DNA from: Salipaludibacillus daqingensis
GTDB lineage: Bacteria; Bacillota; Bacilli; Bacillales; Salisediminibacteriaceae
DNA length: 64,000 nt
NCBI RefSeq assembly: GCF_029891575.1
Contig: NZ_JARZHF010000006.1
Span: 282,061 to 346,060, forward strand
Direction of reading: 5' to 3'
Below the pieces are notes generated by a model. The model was not told the origin of the DNA. It saw only the letters and a list, made by a program, of their open reading frames with translations, and searched no databases. The first letter of the stretch is position 1. The number at the start of each line of letters is the position of its first letter. The translations under genes and the position numbers were made by a program. Of the stretch, positions 6,643 to 16,519 are shown in pieces.

Positions 6643-9522
6643 ATGAAAGTAAAAGTGTTTAGTTGGTTTATGATCTTTTTACTAATGCTTCCAAATTTCA
6701 GTGTGTTCGTTCAAGCGAATGAGCATAGCGAAGGCGATGACGAAACAGTATTAGTAAACTTTGGTGAAAGTGGTGTTGAATACGTTCTTGATGATTTTGG
6801 GGGTGCAGAATCTGGCATCGTTGAGGATCCAACAGATACGTCAAATGAAGTAGTTGAAGTAGTGAAAAGTGAAGGTGCCGCATCATGGGCCGGAACGACC
6901 TTTGGACAAGCGCCAGAAAATACAATTCAAGCAATACCGTTTACTGAATCTAATACAAAAATGTCAGTAAAAGTATTTTCACCCAAAGAAGGAATCGAAG
7001 TTAGACTCAAGGCTGAAGAAAAGGGCGACCCTACACGTTCGGTTGAAACTGGAGCAGTTACAACGACTTCGAACGAGTGGGAAACGTTAGAATTTGATTT
7101 TTCAAATCAGTCTCCAGGGACAGAGTACTTAATTTATGATTATACGTTTAACATGATTTCTATCTTTTTCGATTTTGGAAATGAAGGAGCAGGAGATACG
7201 TATTACTTTGATGATTTGAAATTCTTAGGACAAGCAGGTTCTCCATCAACTGGAGATGGTGATCAAGGTAACAATGATAACACGCTATTCCTTATAGGCG
7301 GAGAAGAATCAAGGGAATTATCAGTTGAGCCTGGAACTTCTGCAGAGGCCGATATATTGCCTCAATCTAGAGAAACATTGACTTATGAGATTGATAATGT
7401 TTCCGGTGAATATAATGGATCTGGAAATACATTGGCTAATTTATACTTGAACGGTTTAGATATCGCATTAGACTTTGTAGCAAAAGCTTCCTACGACTTT
7501 AATGGCGATGGTAACTGGGATCGGACAGAAGAAACACCATGGTTAGCAACGGATGGAAATACAGAATCAGAATCATATGAGGAATTCACGCAAGAATTCA
7601 CTCAAAATGTAACAGGGGATTCCTATAGTGAGTTTACAAATGGAAAAATTCGAGTGGAAGTTTCACTCGCAATTGGTGGTAGTGATGGTGAGCTTAAGGT
7701 AAATGCACCTGATGAAGCTTCAAGTATTGAACTTCCATATAGTTTGTCTTTTGATGGTTCTGAACCATCTGACCCGAGTGATCCAGGTGACGGAGACGAA
7801 CCAACAGATCCAACAGATTCAGAACATGATTGGCAGTTAACATGGAGTGATGAATTTGAAGGAACTGAATTAGACACTTCTAAATGGAAAATTGACATCG
7901 GAAATGGTTTCTACGATGGTGACGAATGGATAGACGGTTGGGGAAATAATGAGAAACAATCCTACCAAGAAGACAACGTTCGGGTAGAAGACGGGCGCCT
8001 TATTCTTGAAGCTCGTGAAGAAACGGTAAGTGATGAGCAAGGCGAATATGATTACACATCTGGAAAGGTTTTGACAGATGAACTATTCAGTCAAGCTTAC
8101 GGAAGATTTGAAGCAAGTATGAAACTTCCTGAAGGACAAGGCTACTGGCCTGCGTTCTGGATGATGCCACAAGATGACATTTACGGTGGTTGGGCAGCAT
8201 CTGGTGAGATTGACATTATGGAAAACAGAGGTTCTGAAACAGATAAAGTGGGAGCGGCGATCCATTACGGTGATGTTTGGCCATTTAACACATATTCTGC
8301 GGCAGAATATGATTTCCCTGAAGGACAATCTACGACTGAATTCAATGAATATAGCATTGAGTGGGAGCCAGGTGAAATTCGCTGGTATGTTAATGACGAA
8401 TTGTATTCAACGAAAACAGAGTGGGGAACAGCTAATGGTGAATATCCAGCTCCATTTGATCAAGAATTTTATTTAATTCTTAATCTAGCAGTTGGCGGCT
8501 GGTATGGCGGAGACCCTGATGGAACAACAGAGTTCCCAGGTCAAGTGGAAGTTGATTATGTACGTGTCTATGAAGATGCAAACGCAGATCACCCAGAGCC
8601 AGGGCAACCGACAGATCCAGGTGACGGTGACGGCGAAGATCCAGGTGACGGAGATCAAGAACCGTTAGACCCATCAAAAGATTGGCAAGAAGTTGGTGAC
8701 AACTTAATCATTGATGGAACATTTGAAGAAACAACTGAATTTGGTGATGAGCAGAATTCGATCGTATGGAACGTCTTTAATCTAGGAGATTATGAGGGTT
8801 GGGCTGGTTTAGCTGATTTCTCTATCGAAAATGAAGAATTAAAAGCAACGATTCAGCAAGTTGGTTGGGAATGGTGGCATATTCAGTTCATGCAAGATGT
8901 GACCGTACCAACGGGTAACTACAAAGTTGAATTCGACATGAGATCTGAACGAGACCGCAATGTCAGTGTAGAGCTTGCGGGATCAGAGTCAGGCATTATG
9001 GAATTCAATGTAGGAAGTTCCATGGAAACATATGAAGGTTACATTAACGTAGAATCTGCTGGAGACTTCAGATTGATGTTCGGTTTAGGTAGAGGAGAAG
9101 ACGATCCTGAACTAGCAGTCCCATATGACCTCTTCATTGACAATGTAAGATTAGTAGAAGTGGTTGAAGGTGACGGAAATGGAGAAGATCCAGGAGATGG
9201 TGACGGCGAAGATCCGGGTGACGGAAATGGAGAAGACCCGGGCGATGGTAACGGGGAAGATCCAGTTTCTCTAGAAGAACTTTATCACCTCATTGGTGAC
9301 TTAGAGGAAAATGGAGAAATCAAAAAATCAGCAAGTAAACAGTTAATGAATTCACTAAACGTAGCTGAGAAACACTACGAAGGTGGAAGACAGAAACAAG
9401 CGATTAACCACTTGGAAAGATTCCTTTCCACAGTTGATAAAAATCAAATGAGAAATTCTTCTGAGGAAGTGAAAGAACTTCTCAAAAATAGTGGAGAACA
9501 GTTAATAGAGGAATGGTCTTAA
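6643..9522 (+). CDS. Secreted GH16 endo-beta-1,3-glucanase (laminarinase type), multidomain
   Basis: A 959-residue extracellular enzyme expected to cut beta-1,3 (or mixed-linkage) glucan. Signal peptide to about VQA-N (residue 26); two beta-sandwich carbohydrate-binding-like regions (~28-195 and ~205-370); an acidic DPSDPGDGDEPTD linker; the GH16 catalytic domain (~395-650) with the active-site motif GEIDIMEN (Glu522 nucleophile, Glu527 acid/base by the family pattern); a CBM4/9-like module (~690-835); repeated GDGNGEDPGDG linkers; and a C-terminal FIMAH-like helical domain (~875-959) also found on the 1771-residue protease at 22.5 kb. ATG at 6643 follows GAGAGGAG; an in-frame TTG at 6637 is less likely. 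Probably controlled by the LacI regulator. Confidence 0.92.
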   Translation: MKVKVFSWFMIFLLMLPNFSVFVQANEHSEGDDETVLVNFGESGVEYVLDDFGGAESGIVEDPTDTSNEVVEVVKSEGAASWAGTTFGQAPENTIQAIPFTESNTKMSVKVFSPKEGIEVRLKAEEKGDPTRSVETGAVTTTSNEWETLEFDFSNQSPGTEYLIYDYTFNMISIFFDFGNEGAGDTYYFDDLKFLGQAGSPSTGDGDQGNNDNTLFLIGGEESRELSVEPGTSAEADILPQSRETLTYEIDNVSGEYNGSGNTLANLYLNGLDIALDFVAKASYDFNGDGNWDRTEETPWLATDGNTESESYEEFTQEFTQNVTGDSYSEFTNGKIRVEVSLAIGGSDGELKVNAPDEASSIELPYSLSFDGSEPSDPSDPGDGDEPTDPTDSEHDWQLTWSDEFEGTELDTSKWKIDIGNGFYDGDEWIDGWGNNEKQSYQEDNVRVEDGRLILEAREETVSDEQGEYDYTSGKVLTDELFSQAYGRFEASMKLPEGQGYWPAFWMMPQDDIYGGWAASGEIDIMENRGSETDKVGAAIHYGDVWPFNTYSAAEYDFPEGQSTTEFNEYSIEWEPGEIRWYVNDELYSTKTEWGTANGEYPAPFDQEFYLILNLAVGGWYGGDPDGTTEFPGQVEVDYVRVYEDANADHPEPGQPTDPGDGDGEDPGDGDQEPLDPSKDWQEVGDNLIIDGTFEETTEFGDEQNSIVWNVFNLGDYEGWAGLADFSIENEELKATIQQVGWEWWHIQFMQDVTVPTGNYKVEFDMRSERDRNVSVELAGSESGIMEFNVGSSMETYEGYINVESAGDFRLMFGLGRGEDDPELAVPYDLFIDNVRLVEVVEGDGNGEDPGDGDGEDPGDGNGEDPGDGNGEDPVSLEELYHLIGDLEENGEIKKSASKQLMNSLNVAEKHYEGGRQKQAINHLERFLSTVDKNQMRNSSEEVKELLKNSGEQLIEEWS

Positions 9523-9594
9523 AGTTAGTTACGAGTAGTATTACCGAATGATCTTGTTTATGAAAATGGTTGAGCTAGACCTCTAATCTAATAA

Positions 9595-9642
9595 AATAGC
9601 CTCTTGGTAAGCGAGTTTAGCTTACCGAGAGGCTATTTTTGT
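9595..9642 (+). terminator. Intrinsic terminator after the glucanase gene
   Basis: AATAGCCTCTTGGTAAGC and its complement flank a 7-nt loop, followed by TTTTTGT. An 18-bp stem. Confidence 0.92.
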
Positions 9643-10270
9643 ATTGGAGGAGCACACCGAAACCTAAACGTGAGCAACGACCAGATCATTTTTATGTGGC
9701 AAAACTTCCGATTGATTCCTTTAAGAACCGTCCCCATGTTGCACATATTTTAAGTAGGACTATACGACGTTTAATGAAAGTTGATTTATCTATTGGGTGT
9801 AAAAAGTATGATGAATTTATTAGTTTCGGCTCTATGATTAGTTCAAAGCAAAGAGATTTGTATTTCATTCGCTTTTTATCTCGCTTTTTTCCATTAAATA
9901 GAGATAGAAGTACTTATTTTTTGTAAAACGACTGATTCGATTAGATTAAGCTTATTCATGGATTAGAAAATACGTTATGCCTTGATAGAGATAGGGCAGT
10001 GTTAGGAAGAGGAAGCTAAAATATTTTTATTTTTCTAAAAAATAATTATGGACTTATTTCGTTTTTCGAATTAAATGAAACATGATAATTAAAATGATAG
10101 TGAAACAGCTACTTTAGGCATGGGAATAAGTTCATGAATTGGTCAGACGTCTGTTTATCTAACGTTTACATCACTTGTCGTATAATATTATACTTTACTT
10201 GCTATTACTATCTTCAATCAGTAATAGAACGATAGATTATCACTTAATCATTAAGGGAGGAAATCGTTTT
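9643..10270. other. Intergenic spacer with a half REP repeat
   Basis: A 95-codon open frame at 9639-9926 has no clear ribosome binding site, starts in the terminator tail and reads through the half repeat GAACCGTCCCCAT at 9725-9737; it is not accepted as a gene. The rest is AT-rich leader for the nucleotidase gene. Confidence 0.5.
9725..9737 (-). repeat. REP-like repeat, half copy
   Basis: GAACCGTCCCCAT, one core only, followed by GTTGCACAT. Confidence 0.6.
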
Positions 10271-12109
10271 ATGAAGGATCGTTCAAAGATGTATCGGAAA
10301 ATTAGTGTGGCTGTCATGTCAGGGATTCTCGTCGCCTCTTCATTTGCGCCTATGGCTACAGCAAATCAAGGCAATGGAAATGCTAATGGGCAAGCTGCGA
10401 GTGAAGAAAGAGGAAATAGCGGAAATAACTCTCAAGGACCGAAAAGAGCGATTGAAGATGTGGAAGTGATTGATTCTACAAGTTTTGTTATTGATTTTGA
10501 TAAAACGTACCCAAAAGGATTGGAAATTGATCGGATGATTGATGTGGAAGTAGAACTAGAGGATGGAACCGTTGTTGTTCCAGAATTAACGGATTATGCA
10601 GTTTCCTCAGAAGATCGTTCACTCGTAACGGTGGAACATGCAAACGATGATCTTGATGGTTTGGCAGGGACACTGACAATTAATGATTTTGAGATCGATT
10701 TTGATTATGGAAGAAGTTTGTCTTTAGATATTTTTCACACGAATGATATTCATTCAAAGATTGATAACTTTGGAAAAGTTTCCGCCTTCGTTAATGATAG
10801 AGGGGCAGAAGCTGACAATTATCTATACTTAGATGCAGGCGATATTTTTAGCGGTAATGCCGTTGTTGACTTACAAGACGGAGCGCCAATTGTTGACTTG
10901 TTAAATGAAATGGGTCTTGATGCAATGGCTATAGGAAACCATGAGTTCGATTATGGACAAGATGCGTTTGCAGCGAGAGAAGCAGAATCAGAATTTGACT
11001 GGTTAAGTGCGAACATGGAAGTCGTTGACCCAGAAGTGCCTATTCAACAGCCAGAGCCGTATGAGATTTATGAGATTGACGGTGTGGATGTAGGGGTTTT
11101 CTCCTTAACACAAAACCCACCAGCAACTCGTCTTTCTGGTATTGCTGGAATTGAGTTTTATGATTATGTAGAAACAGCTGAACAATATGCTTACTTAAAA
11201 GATGAAACCGATATTCTTATAGCATTGACGCATATCGGTAATAGTGCTGATAAAAATCTTGCAGAGAATGTTGATTTCTTCGATGTCATTATCGGTGGGC
11301 ACTCTCACAGTAGGATTTTTGAAGCAGACATCGTGAACGGAACGCCAGTCGTTCAAGCGGGAAGCGACGCATCATTTGTTGGTCACTTCAACCTTGAATT
11401 TGATGGAACCGATGTGACGTTCAATGACTATTACTTGCAAGATGTTAATTATCTAACGGATGTGAATCCAGATGTTCAAGACAAAGTTGATGCTTATAAT
11501 GCTGAAGCAGAAGAACTTCTTCAAGAAGTCTTAGGTGTTACGAACACTGGGTTAAGCAGAAATGCTCGTTGGGAAAGAGATACATCGTTAGGTAATTTCT
11601 GGACAGATTCTATGAAGCAGGCATTGGATGCTGACATGGCGATTACAAATAACGGTGGAATTCGTGCCAATATCGATGAAGGTGATATTACAGCAGGCGA
11701 TATTTACACTGTAGAACCTTTCGGTAATGAACTGAGTGAATTGGAAATCACAGGAGCAGATTTAAGAGATGTGATTGAATATTCCTATTCTTATCGTACT
11801 CAAAATGACCTACAAACATCGGGATTAACATTCACGATTTATGTTAATGAGGATGACGAGTTTGTCGACGCTGATTTGTATGTCGATGGCGAGCCGATCG
11901 ATGACAATGAAACGTATACGCTAATTACAAATAACTTCATGGCCGAAGGCGGCGATGGTTATGACTTTTCAGCAGCAACAGTAGTTCAAGATGCTGCTGG
12001 TTACGTAACGACTGGAATGTTCCAACTGATGGAAGATCTAATGGAATCAGAAGGAGCAGTTGACTACGAAGACGGCGAAGGTCGAGTTGAAATCGTAGAA
12101 GTAGATTAA
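10271..12109 (+). CDS. Secreted bifunctional UDP-sugar hydrolase/5'-nucleotidase family protein
   Basis: A 612-residue exported metallophosphoesterase. A signal peptide ends near MATAN; a short Gly/Asn-rich spacer follows. The metallophosphatase domain carries the metal ligands in FHTNDIHSK (~residue 155), DAGDIFSG, GNHEFDYG, THIG and GGHSHS. The 5'-nucleotidase C-terminal domain (~430-600) has NNGGIRANI and the substrate-binding FGNEL segment. It removes phosphate from nucleotides outside the cell. ATG at 10271 follows AAGGGAGG; upstream in-frame codons lack one. No LPXTG or S-layer domain, so it is probably released. It stands alone with its own terminator. Confidence 0.92.
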   Translation: MKDRSKMYRKISVAVMSGILVASSFAPMATANQGNGNANGQAASEERGNSGNNSQGPKRAIEDVEVIDSTSFVIDFDKTYPKGLEIDRMIDVEVELEDGTVVVPELTDYAVSSEDRSLVTVEHANDDLDGLAGTLTINDFEIDFDYGRSLSLDIFHTNDIHSKIDNFGKVSAFVNDRGAEADNYLYLDAGDIFSGNAVVDLQDGAPIVDLLNEMGLDAMAIGNHEFDYGQDAFAAREAESEFDWLSANMEVVDPEVPIQQPEPYEIYEIDGVDVGVFSLTQNPPATRLSGIAGIEFYDYVETAEQYAYLKDETDILIALTHIGNSADKNLAENVDFFDVIIGGHSHSRIFEADIVNGTPVVQAGSDASFVGHFNLEFDGTDVTFNDYYLQDVNYLTDVNPDVQDKVDAYNAEAEELLQEVLGVTNTGLSRNARWERDTSLGNFWTDSMKQALDADMAITNNGGIRANIDEGDITAGDIYTVEPFGNELSELEITGADLRDVIEYSYSYRTQNDLQTSGLTFTIYVNEDDEFVDADLYVDGEPIDDNETYTLITNNFMAEGGDGYDFSAATVVQDAAGYVTTGMFQLMEDLMESEGAVDYEDGEGRVEIVEVD

Positions 12110-12142
12110 TAGAGTAATTGTCTGAAAACTAGATTGAAAATA

Positions 12143-12188
12143 AACACCTCGAATGGAAGCAATTGCTCCATTTCGAGGTGTTTTTTGT
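12143..12188 (+). terminator. Intrinsic terminator after the 5'-nucleotidase gene
   Basis: AACACCTCGAAATGGAGC-like stem closed around AATT and followed by TTTTTTGTTTT. Confidence 0.92.
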
Positions 12189-12319
12189 TTTGAGTTAGTT
12201 TTTAATTTTGATGATAGAAATTAAATAAATAAGTGTAAAAGAAGGATTGAAAAGGAAGCTCTTTTAAACGATACTAAAGATATAGTCTTTTAGACTAAAA
12301 CACTTGAGGGGGTTGGTAT

Positions 12320-14953
12320 ATGAAAAGAAAAAAAGTATCTCTTATGTTTTTATTATTAATTATGAGTTTAAACCTTGTTTTACCAATGTATGTAGGGGCT
12401 TCAGAAGAACTTCCCGTAGAAATAGACGAAACTGAAATAATTGATACTATTGAAGATATAGATGCAGTTGAAGCAGACGAATATCCTATAGAAACTGATG
12501 ATAATGATCAACAAGAGCAACAAGAGCAACAAGAGCAACAAGAAGAACAAGAAGAACAAGAAGATTCTACTTTAACGGATGAAAATGAAAGTGAAGTCTT
12601 ATATGAAGAAGCAGAAGCTGATTATACTGATGATGAAGATAACAAGCGAGGTAGTTCAAGTACCCCAAAGAATGGGAAGCAAGAGGACGAAGAGAAAGTT
12701 ATCGTTCTATTTAAAGAAAATCCCAACAAGGGATTAATCGCAAATGCAAATGGAACCACCCATCATGAGTATGATAACATCCCTGCTTTAGCAGTAACTA
12801 TTCCTAGTCATGCCATTAAAGGATTAGTGAATAATCCGAACGTCGTATCAGTTGAAAAAAATGAACAATACTACATTCAAAGTCAAACAACACCTTGGGG
12901 GATTGAGAGTGTTGACGCACCTAAAGCTTGGAGTAATAACTTTACTGGTAAAGGTGTGAAAGTTGCTGTTATAGATAGTGGAGTTGATACTTCTCACCCG
13001 GATTTAAATGTCGTAGGATGTTACGGGGCATCGGATGCCTTAACATGTGAAGATGCGGATGGTCATGGGACACATGTAGCTGGTATTATTGGCGCAAAAG
13101 ACAACAATATTGGTGTTGTTGGTGTAGCTCCTGAGGTGGATATCTTTGCAGCCCGTGTCAGTGATATTGATGGAAAAATCATGACAACCAATCTAATAGA
13201 AGCAATTGATTGGGCGATATCAGAAAATGTAGACATAATTAATTTAAGTTTAGGGTCTAATAAATATTCTTTTCCGTTAGCAGAAGTAATTGCAAATGCC
13301 GTAAACAAAGGGATTTTAGTCGTTGCAGCAGCGGGGAATGAATACGGGAGTAGTGTGAGCTATCCGGCTGCCTTATCGAACGTAATTGCTGTCTCTGCTA
13401 TTGATAAAAATAATGAAATTGCTTCCTTTTCAAACACTGGAGTTGAAATAGAAGTTACTGCTCCGGGAGTATCGATCTATTCCACACATATTAACAATTA
13501 TTATACTCGTATGAGTGGAACGAGTATGGCATCTCCTCATGTTGCCGGTATTCTTGCACTATTAAAAGTAGCTTATCCTAGCATGGGAAGTAAAGACTTA
13601 AGAAAAATATTAAGAGATACATCAATAGATTTAGGATCAGAAGGAAGAGATTCCAAGTATGGATATGGATTAGTGCAAGCGCCAATTAAAAAAGGAAATG
13701 AATTACCTCAAATTGATGAAACAATATTAGCATTGCAAAAAGATTTAAAAAATTTAGGTTTCTTAGAGATAAAAGATCCAAATGGTAAGTTGGACAGTAA
13801 AACGGAGTCAGCTTTAAGAGATTTTCAAGCATATTATAGTTTGGATGTCACAGGGAAGATAAATGATAATACTTTAAAAAAGATAAGTGAAATTTTATCA
13901 AGTCCATTAAGAAGAGGTCGGAACAATCTAGAGACAATCGAAATAAAAGAAAACTTAAATAAGCTAGGGTTTTCTGTCTCGATGAACTTTCCAGACAGCT
14001 ATGGCCCATCTACGGAACGAGCAGTAAAAGAATTCCAATCATATTACGGTTTAAAAGCAAATGGAATTGGAGATGAAGTAAGCTTAGCAAAGGTGAAAGA
14101 GGTTCTATCAAGTCCATTAAGAAGAGGCGAGAATAATCCGGAGACAATCGAAATGAAAGAAAATTTAAATAAGTTAGGGTTTTCTGTCTCGATGAACTTT
14201 CCAAGCAGCTATGGCCCATCTACGGAACGAGCAGTAAAAGAATTCCAATCATATTACGATTTAAAAGCAAATGGAATTGGAGATGAAGTAAGTTTAGCAA
14301 AGGTGAAAGAGGTTCTATCAAGTCCATTAAGAAGAGGCGAGAATAATCCGGAGACAATCGAAATGAAAGAAAATTTAAATAAGCTAGGGTTTTCTGTCTC
14401 GATGAATTTTCCAAGCAGTTATGGCCCATCTACGGAACGAGCAGTAAAAGAATTCCAATCATATTACGGTTTAAAAGTGAATGGAATTGGAGATGAAGTA
14501 AGTTTAGCAAAGGTGAAAGAGTTTCTATCAAGTCCATTAAGAAGAGGCGAGAATAATCCGGAGACAATCGAAATGAAAGAAAATTTAAATAAGCTAGGGT
14601 TTTCTGTCTCGATGAACTTTCCAAGCAGCTATGGCCCATCTACGGAACGAGCAGTAAAAGAATTCCAATCATATTACGGTTTAAAAGTGAATGGAATTGG
14701 AGATGAAGTAAGTTTATTAAAGGTAAAAGAAGTACTATCAAGTCCATTAAGAAGGGGTCAAAACAACCAAAAGACCATAAAGATTAAAGAAGATTTAAAT
14801 AAGGTCGGTTTCCCTGTCTCGATGAATTTTCCAAGCAGCTATGGTCCATCAACAGAACGAGTAGTGAAAGAATTCCAGTTATATTATGGCTTAAAAGTAA
14901 ATGGAATTGGAGATGAAGTTACTTTAGCTAAGATAGCTAAACTCATTAATTAG
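12320..14953 (+). CDS. Secreted subtilisin-like (S8) protease with six peptidoglycan-binding-like domains
   Basis: An 877-residue exported serine protease. Signal peptide to about residue 27; a low-complexity acidic/Gln region (repeated QEQ from 64); an I9-type propeptide (~125-185); the S8 catalytic domain with Asp219 (AVIDSGVD), His249 (DGHGTHVAG), oxyanion Asn340 and Ser402 (SGTSMASPHVAG). From residue ~465 to the end there are six PG_binding_1-like domains; the first is diverged and the last five are an almost perfect tandem repeat of 70 residues beginning SSPLRRG. These should tether the enzyme to the cell wall. Start ATG follows GAGGGGGTT. The near-identical repeats suggest recent expansion. 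Confidence 0.93.
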   Translation: MKRKKVSLMFLLLIMSLNLVLPMYVGASEELPVEIDETEIIDTIEDIDAVEADEYPIETDDNDQQEQQEQQEQQEEQEEQEDSTLTDENESEVLYEEAEADYTDDEDNKRGSSSTPKNGKQEDEEKVIVLFKENPNKGLIANANGTTHHEYDNIPALAVTIPSHAIKGLVNNPNVVSVEKNEQYYIQSQTTPWGIESVDAPKAWSNNFTGKGVKVAVIDSGVDTSHPDLNVVGCYGASDALTCEDADGHGTHVAGIIGAKDNNIGVVGVAPEVDIFAARVSDIDGKIMTTNLIEAIDWAISENVDIINLSLGSNKYSFPLAEVIANAVNKGILVVAAAGNEYGSSVSYPAALSNVIAVSAIDKNNEIASFSNTGVEIEVTAPGVSIYSTHINNYYTRMSGTSMASPHVAGILALLKVAYPSMGSKDLRKILRDTSIDLGSEGRDSKYGYGLVQAPIKKGNELPQIDETILALQKDLKNLGFLEIKDPNGKLDSKTESALRDFQAYYSLDVTGKINDNTLKKISEILSSPLRRGRNNLETIEIKENLNKLGFSVSMNFPDSYGPSTERAVKEFQSYYGLKANGIGDEVSLAKVKEVLSSPLRRGENNPETIEMKENLNKLGFSVSMNFPSSYGPSTERAVKEFQSYYDLKANGIGDEVSLAKVKEVLSSPLRRGENNPETIEMKENLNKLGFSVSMNFPSSYGPSTERAVKEFQSYYGLKVNGIGDEVSLAKVKEFLSSPLRRGENNPETIEMKENLNKLGFSVSMNFPSSYGPSTERAVKEFQSYYGLKVNGIGDEVSLLKVKEVLSSPLRRGQNNQKTIKIKEDLNKVGFPVSMNFPSSYGPSTERVVKEFQLYYGLKVNGIGDEVTLAKIAKLIN
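12508..12561 (+). repeat. 9-bp microsatellite coding Gln/Glu repeats
   Basis: CAACAAGAG and CAAGAAGAA units repeated in tandem inside the subtilase gene, giving the QEQQEQ stretch of the pro-region. A likely site of length variation. Confidence 0.8.
13901..14950 (+). repeat. Five tandem 210-bp repeats (peptidoglycan-binding units)
   Basis: AGTCCATTAAGAAGAGG recurs at 13901, 14111, 14321, 14531 and 14741, exactly 210 bp apart. Units 2-4 are nearly identical in DNA, including synonymous positions; the first and last are more diverged. Each unit encodes one 70-residue domain. Confidence 0.97.
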
Positions 14954-15020
14954 AAAAAGTGAGGAAGCATGGATTGAAATGATATTTTCTTTTTTAATGG
15001 TTCCATCGGAGCTATAATAT

Positions 15021-15064
15021 AAGCGACCTGAACAAGGATGATTCTTATGTTCAGGTCGCTTTTG
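15021..15064 (+). terminator. Intrinsic terminator after the subtilase gene
   Basis: AAGCGACCTGAACA and TGTTCAGGTCGCTT around a short loop, then TTTTG. Confidence 0.9.
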
Positions 15065-15098
15065 TAATATTTTAGAAGGACAAGTTCTTATTCAAGAC

Positions 15099-15159
15099 CC
15101 GAACCGTCCCTTTGTTTCTAAATGTGGTCAGGTGAATGGGGACGGTTCCCGTGCGGCAT
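15099..15159. repeat. REP-like repeat, two cores facing away
   Basis: GAACCGTCCC (15101-15110) and GGTGAATGGGGACGGTTCCC (15131-15150) followed by GTGCGGCA. Confidence 0.85.
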
Positions 15160-15321
15160 TAAAGGGGAAGTAGAACTTGCATGTGTTAGCTCACTAGGTT
15201 CGGAAGCATTCAATTAATGGTCGTTTAAGGTGACAAAATCTATTAATCATTCCATTAAGAACTTCGCTCAAATTTCATACGAATCATTAAGTTGACAAAA
15301 GCCTGTAGATTGATTATTATA

Positions 15322-15337
15322 ATACCTATAGGGGTAT
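15322..15337. promoter_or_regulatory. CsoR/CstR-type operator 1
   Basis: ATACCTATAGGGGTAT, an imperfect palindrome of the kind bound by CsoR-family copper or persulfide repressors. It overlaps a TATAAT (15318-15323) preceded by TTGACA (15292). Repeated at 15453 and 63591. Confidence 0.7.
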
Positions 15338-15452
15338 CAGACAGACGAAGAAACAATTCTCACGATAACTAATATTACGTAACACTCTTAAATGTTTCGG
15401 AGATTTTGTTATCTATATCTGAAAATACCATGAAATTTTTTTGGTTTAAAAT

Positions 15453-15468
15453 ATACCTTTAGGGGTAT
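15453..15468. promoter_or_regulatory. CsoR/CstR-type operator 2
   Basis: ATACCTTTAGGGGTAT, 46 bp before the glutaredoxin start. It differs from operator 1 at two central positions. Confidence 0.7.
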
Positions 15469-15513
15469 AAATGAATAATGACGAAACTAAAATATAATGA
15501 GGAGGAATTCAAA

Positions 15514-15759
15514 ATGAATCAAGTAACACTTTACAGCACAAACACATGTCCTTACTGTACAATGATGAAAAATTTTTTGAGAGAGCAAGGAATCTCATTT
15601 AAAGAGGTGAACGTTCAACTAGATCAAAAAGCAGCAGAAAAATTAGTTGCAACAACTGGTCAGCTAGGCGTTCCGCAAACAGAGGTCAACGGTCAATGGG
15701 TTCTAGGTTTTAATCCAGATGCGGTGTTAGAAAACTTAAAAGGAGGAGTTACGAAATGA
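15514..15759 (+). CDS. Glutaredoxin-family protein
   Basis: An 81-residue thioredoxin-fold protein with the redox-active CPYC motif (TNTCPYCTMM, residues ~9-18) and the cis-proline GVPQTEV near residue 55. It reduces disulfides or mixed thiols. ATG at 15514 is chosen because TGAGGAGGAATTC lies just upstream; an in-frame ATG at 15478 overlaps the operator region and lacks one. It overlaps the DsrE gene by four bases. Two CsoR/CstR-type operators in front suggest induction by reactive sulfur or copper; a rhodanese gene at 63.2-63.5 kb has the same operator. Confidence 0.9.
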   Translation: MNQVTLYSTNTCPYCTMMKNFLREQGISFKEVNVQLDQKAAEKLVATTGQLGVPQTEVNGQWVLGFNPDAVLENLKGGVTK

Positions 15760-16148
15760 GCAAGGTTGCTATTATCGCAAGTAATGGTGAATTATTTGAT
15801 GCATACAAAGTATATAATATCGCAACAGCAGCTGCAGCAAGTAACAAAGAAGTAGCTATCTTCTTCACGTTTGAAGGGTTGAATTTAATCCATAAAGAAG
15901 GTTATAAGCAACTCCCAGTACCAGCAGGAAAAGAGCACATTGCAGAAGGATTCAAAGAGGGGGATCTCCCATCAATTCCAGACTTAGTGGAAATGGCGCA
16001 AGATCTAGATGTAAAATTTATCGGCTGTCAAATGACGATGGACTTGATGAAGTTAACAACGGAAGACTTTGTTGATGGGATTGATGTTGGTGGAGCAGTC
16101 ACATTCTTAGAGTTTGCAAAAGATGCAGAAGTAACGTTAACATTTTAA
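15756..16148 (+). CDS. DsrE/DsrF-like (DsrE2) sulfur-relay family protein
   Basis: A 130-residue protein of the DsrE2/peroxiredoxin-like family. It starts with KVAIIASNGELFDAYKVYNIA, contains the FTFEGLNLIHK segment and a single conserved-looking cysteine in FIGCQMTMD (~residue 92), the expected site for carrying persulfide. Overlaps the glutaredoxin gene by ATGA, so the pair is co-translated. With the operators upstream it belongs to a likely sulfide/persulfide-handling set. Which sulfur donor it uses is unknown. Confidence 0.88.
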   Translation: MSKVAIIASNGELFDAYKVYNIATAAAASNKEVAIFFTFEGLNLIHKEGYKQLPVPAGKEHIAEGFKEGDLPSIPDLVEMAQDLDVKFIGCQMTMDLMKLTTEDFVDGIDVGGAVTFLEFAKDAEVTLTF

Positions 16149-16160
16149 GCGTGAGGTTAG

Positions 16161-16202
16161 TGCCGAACAGGAACCGTCCCCGTTCGGCACGGCACGTTCG
16201 GC
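16161..16202 (-). repeat. REP-like repeat with TGCCGAA/TTCGGCA arms
   Basis: TGCCGAACAGGAACCGTCCC then CGTTCGGCA, and a further GGCACGTTCGGCA. The 7-bp arms flank the core to form a hairpin. Confidence 0.85.
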
Positions 16203-16230
16203 ATGGTTCAAAGATACAGTCAGAATGAGG

Positions 16231-16264
16231 GTCTCTTGGAGAGGAAATTCCAAGGGATTTTTTG
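16231..16264 (+). terminator. Probable intrinsic terminator after the DsrE gene
   Basis: TCTCTTGGA...TCCAAGGGA stem followed by TTTTTTGC. Confidence 0.65.
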
Positions 16265-16519
16265 CTATGCACTATCCTATAAAAGAAGGTGAGAACGTTG
16301 TTTGTTATTCGTTATCATTTAGACTAATCATCTAGTGCTAAAAAATATTCCGTGTTTTCATTCCTCTCTCCTATAAGCGACAATAACCATGGTATAATAC
16401 CAACAATTAGTCTTGTGAATTTTCATTCCTAAATGTTGATATTAAAGGATTTTTTATACATATTGCTTTGATTATTGAAATCACTATTTTCTAATTAATG
16501 ATAGAAAGGAGTGGACAAG

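Noticed and set aside
9639..9926. 95-codon open frame after the glucanase terminator
   Set aside because: Starts in the terminator tail, lacks a ribosome binding site and reads through a REP half copy; no recognisable product.
14010..14639. Three 69-codon minus-strand frames at 210-bp intervals
   Set aside because: Antisense shadows of the repeated peptidoglycan-binding units.
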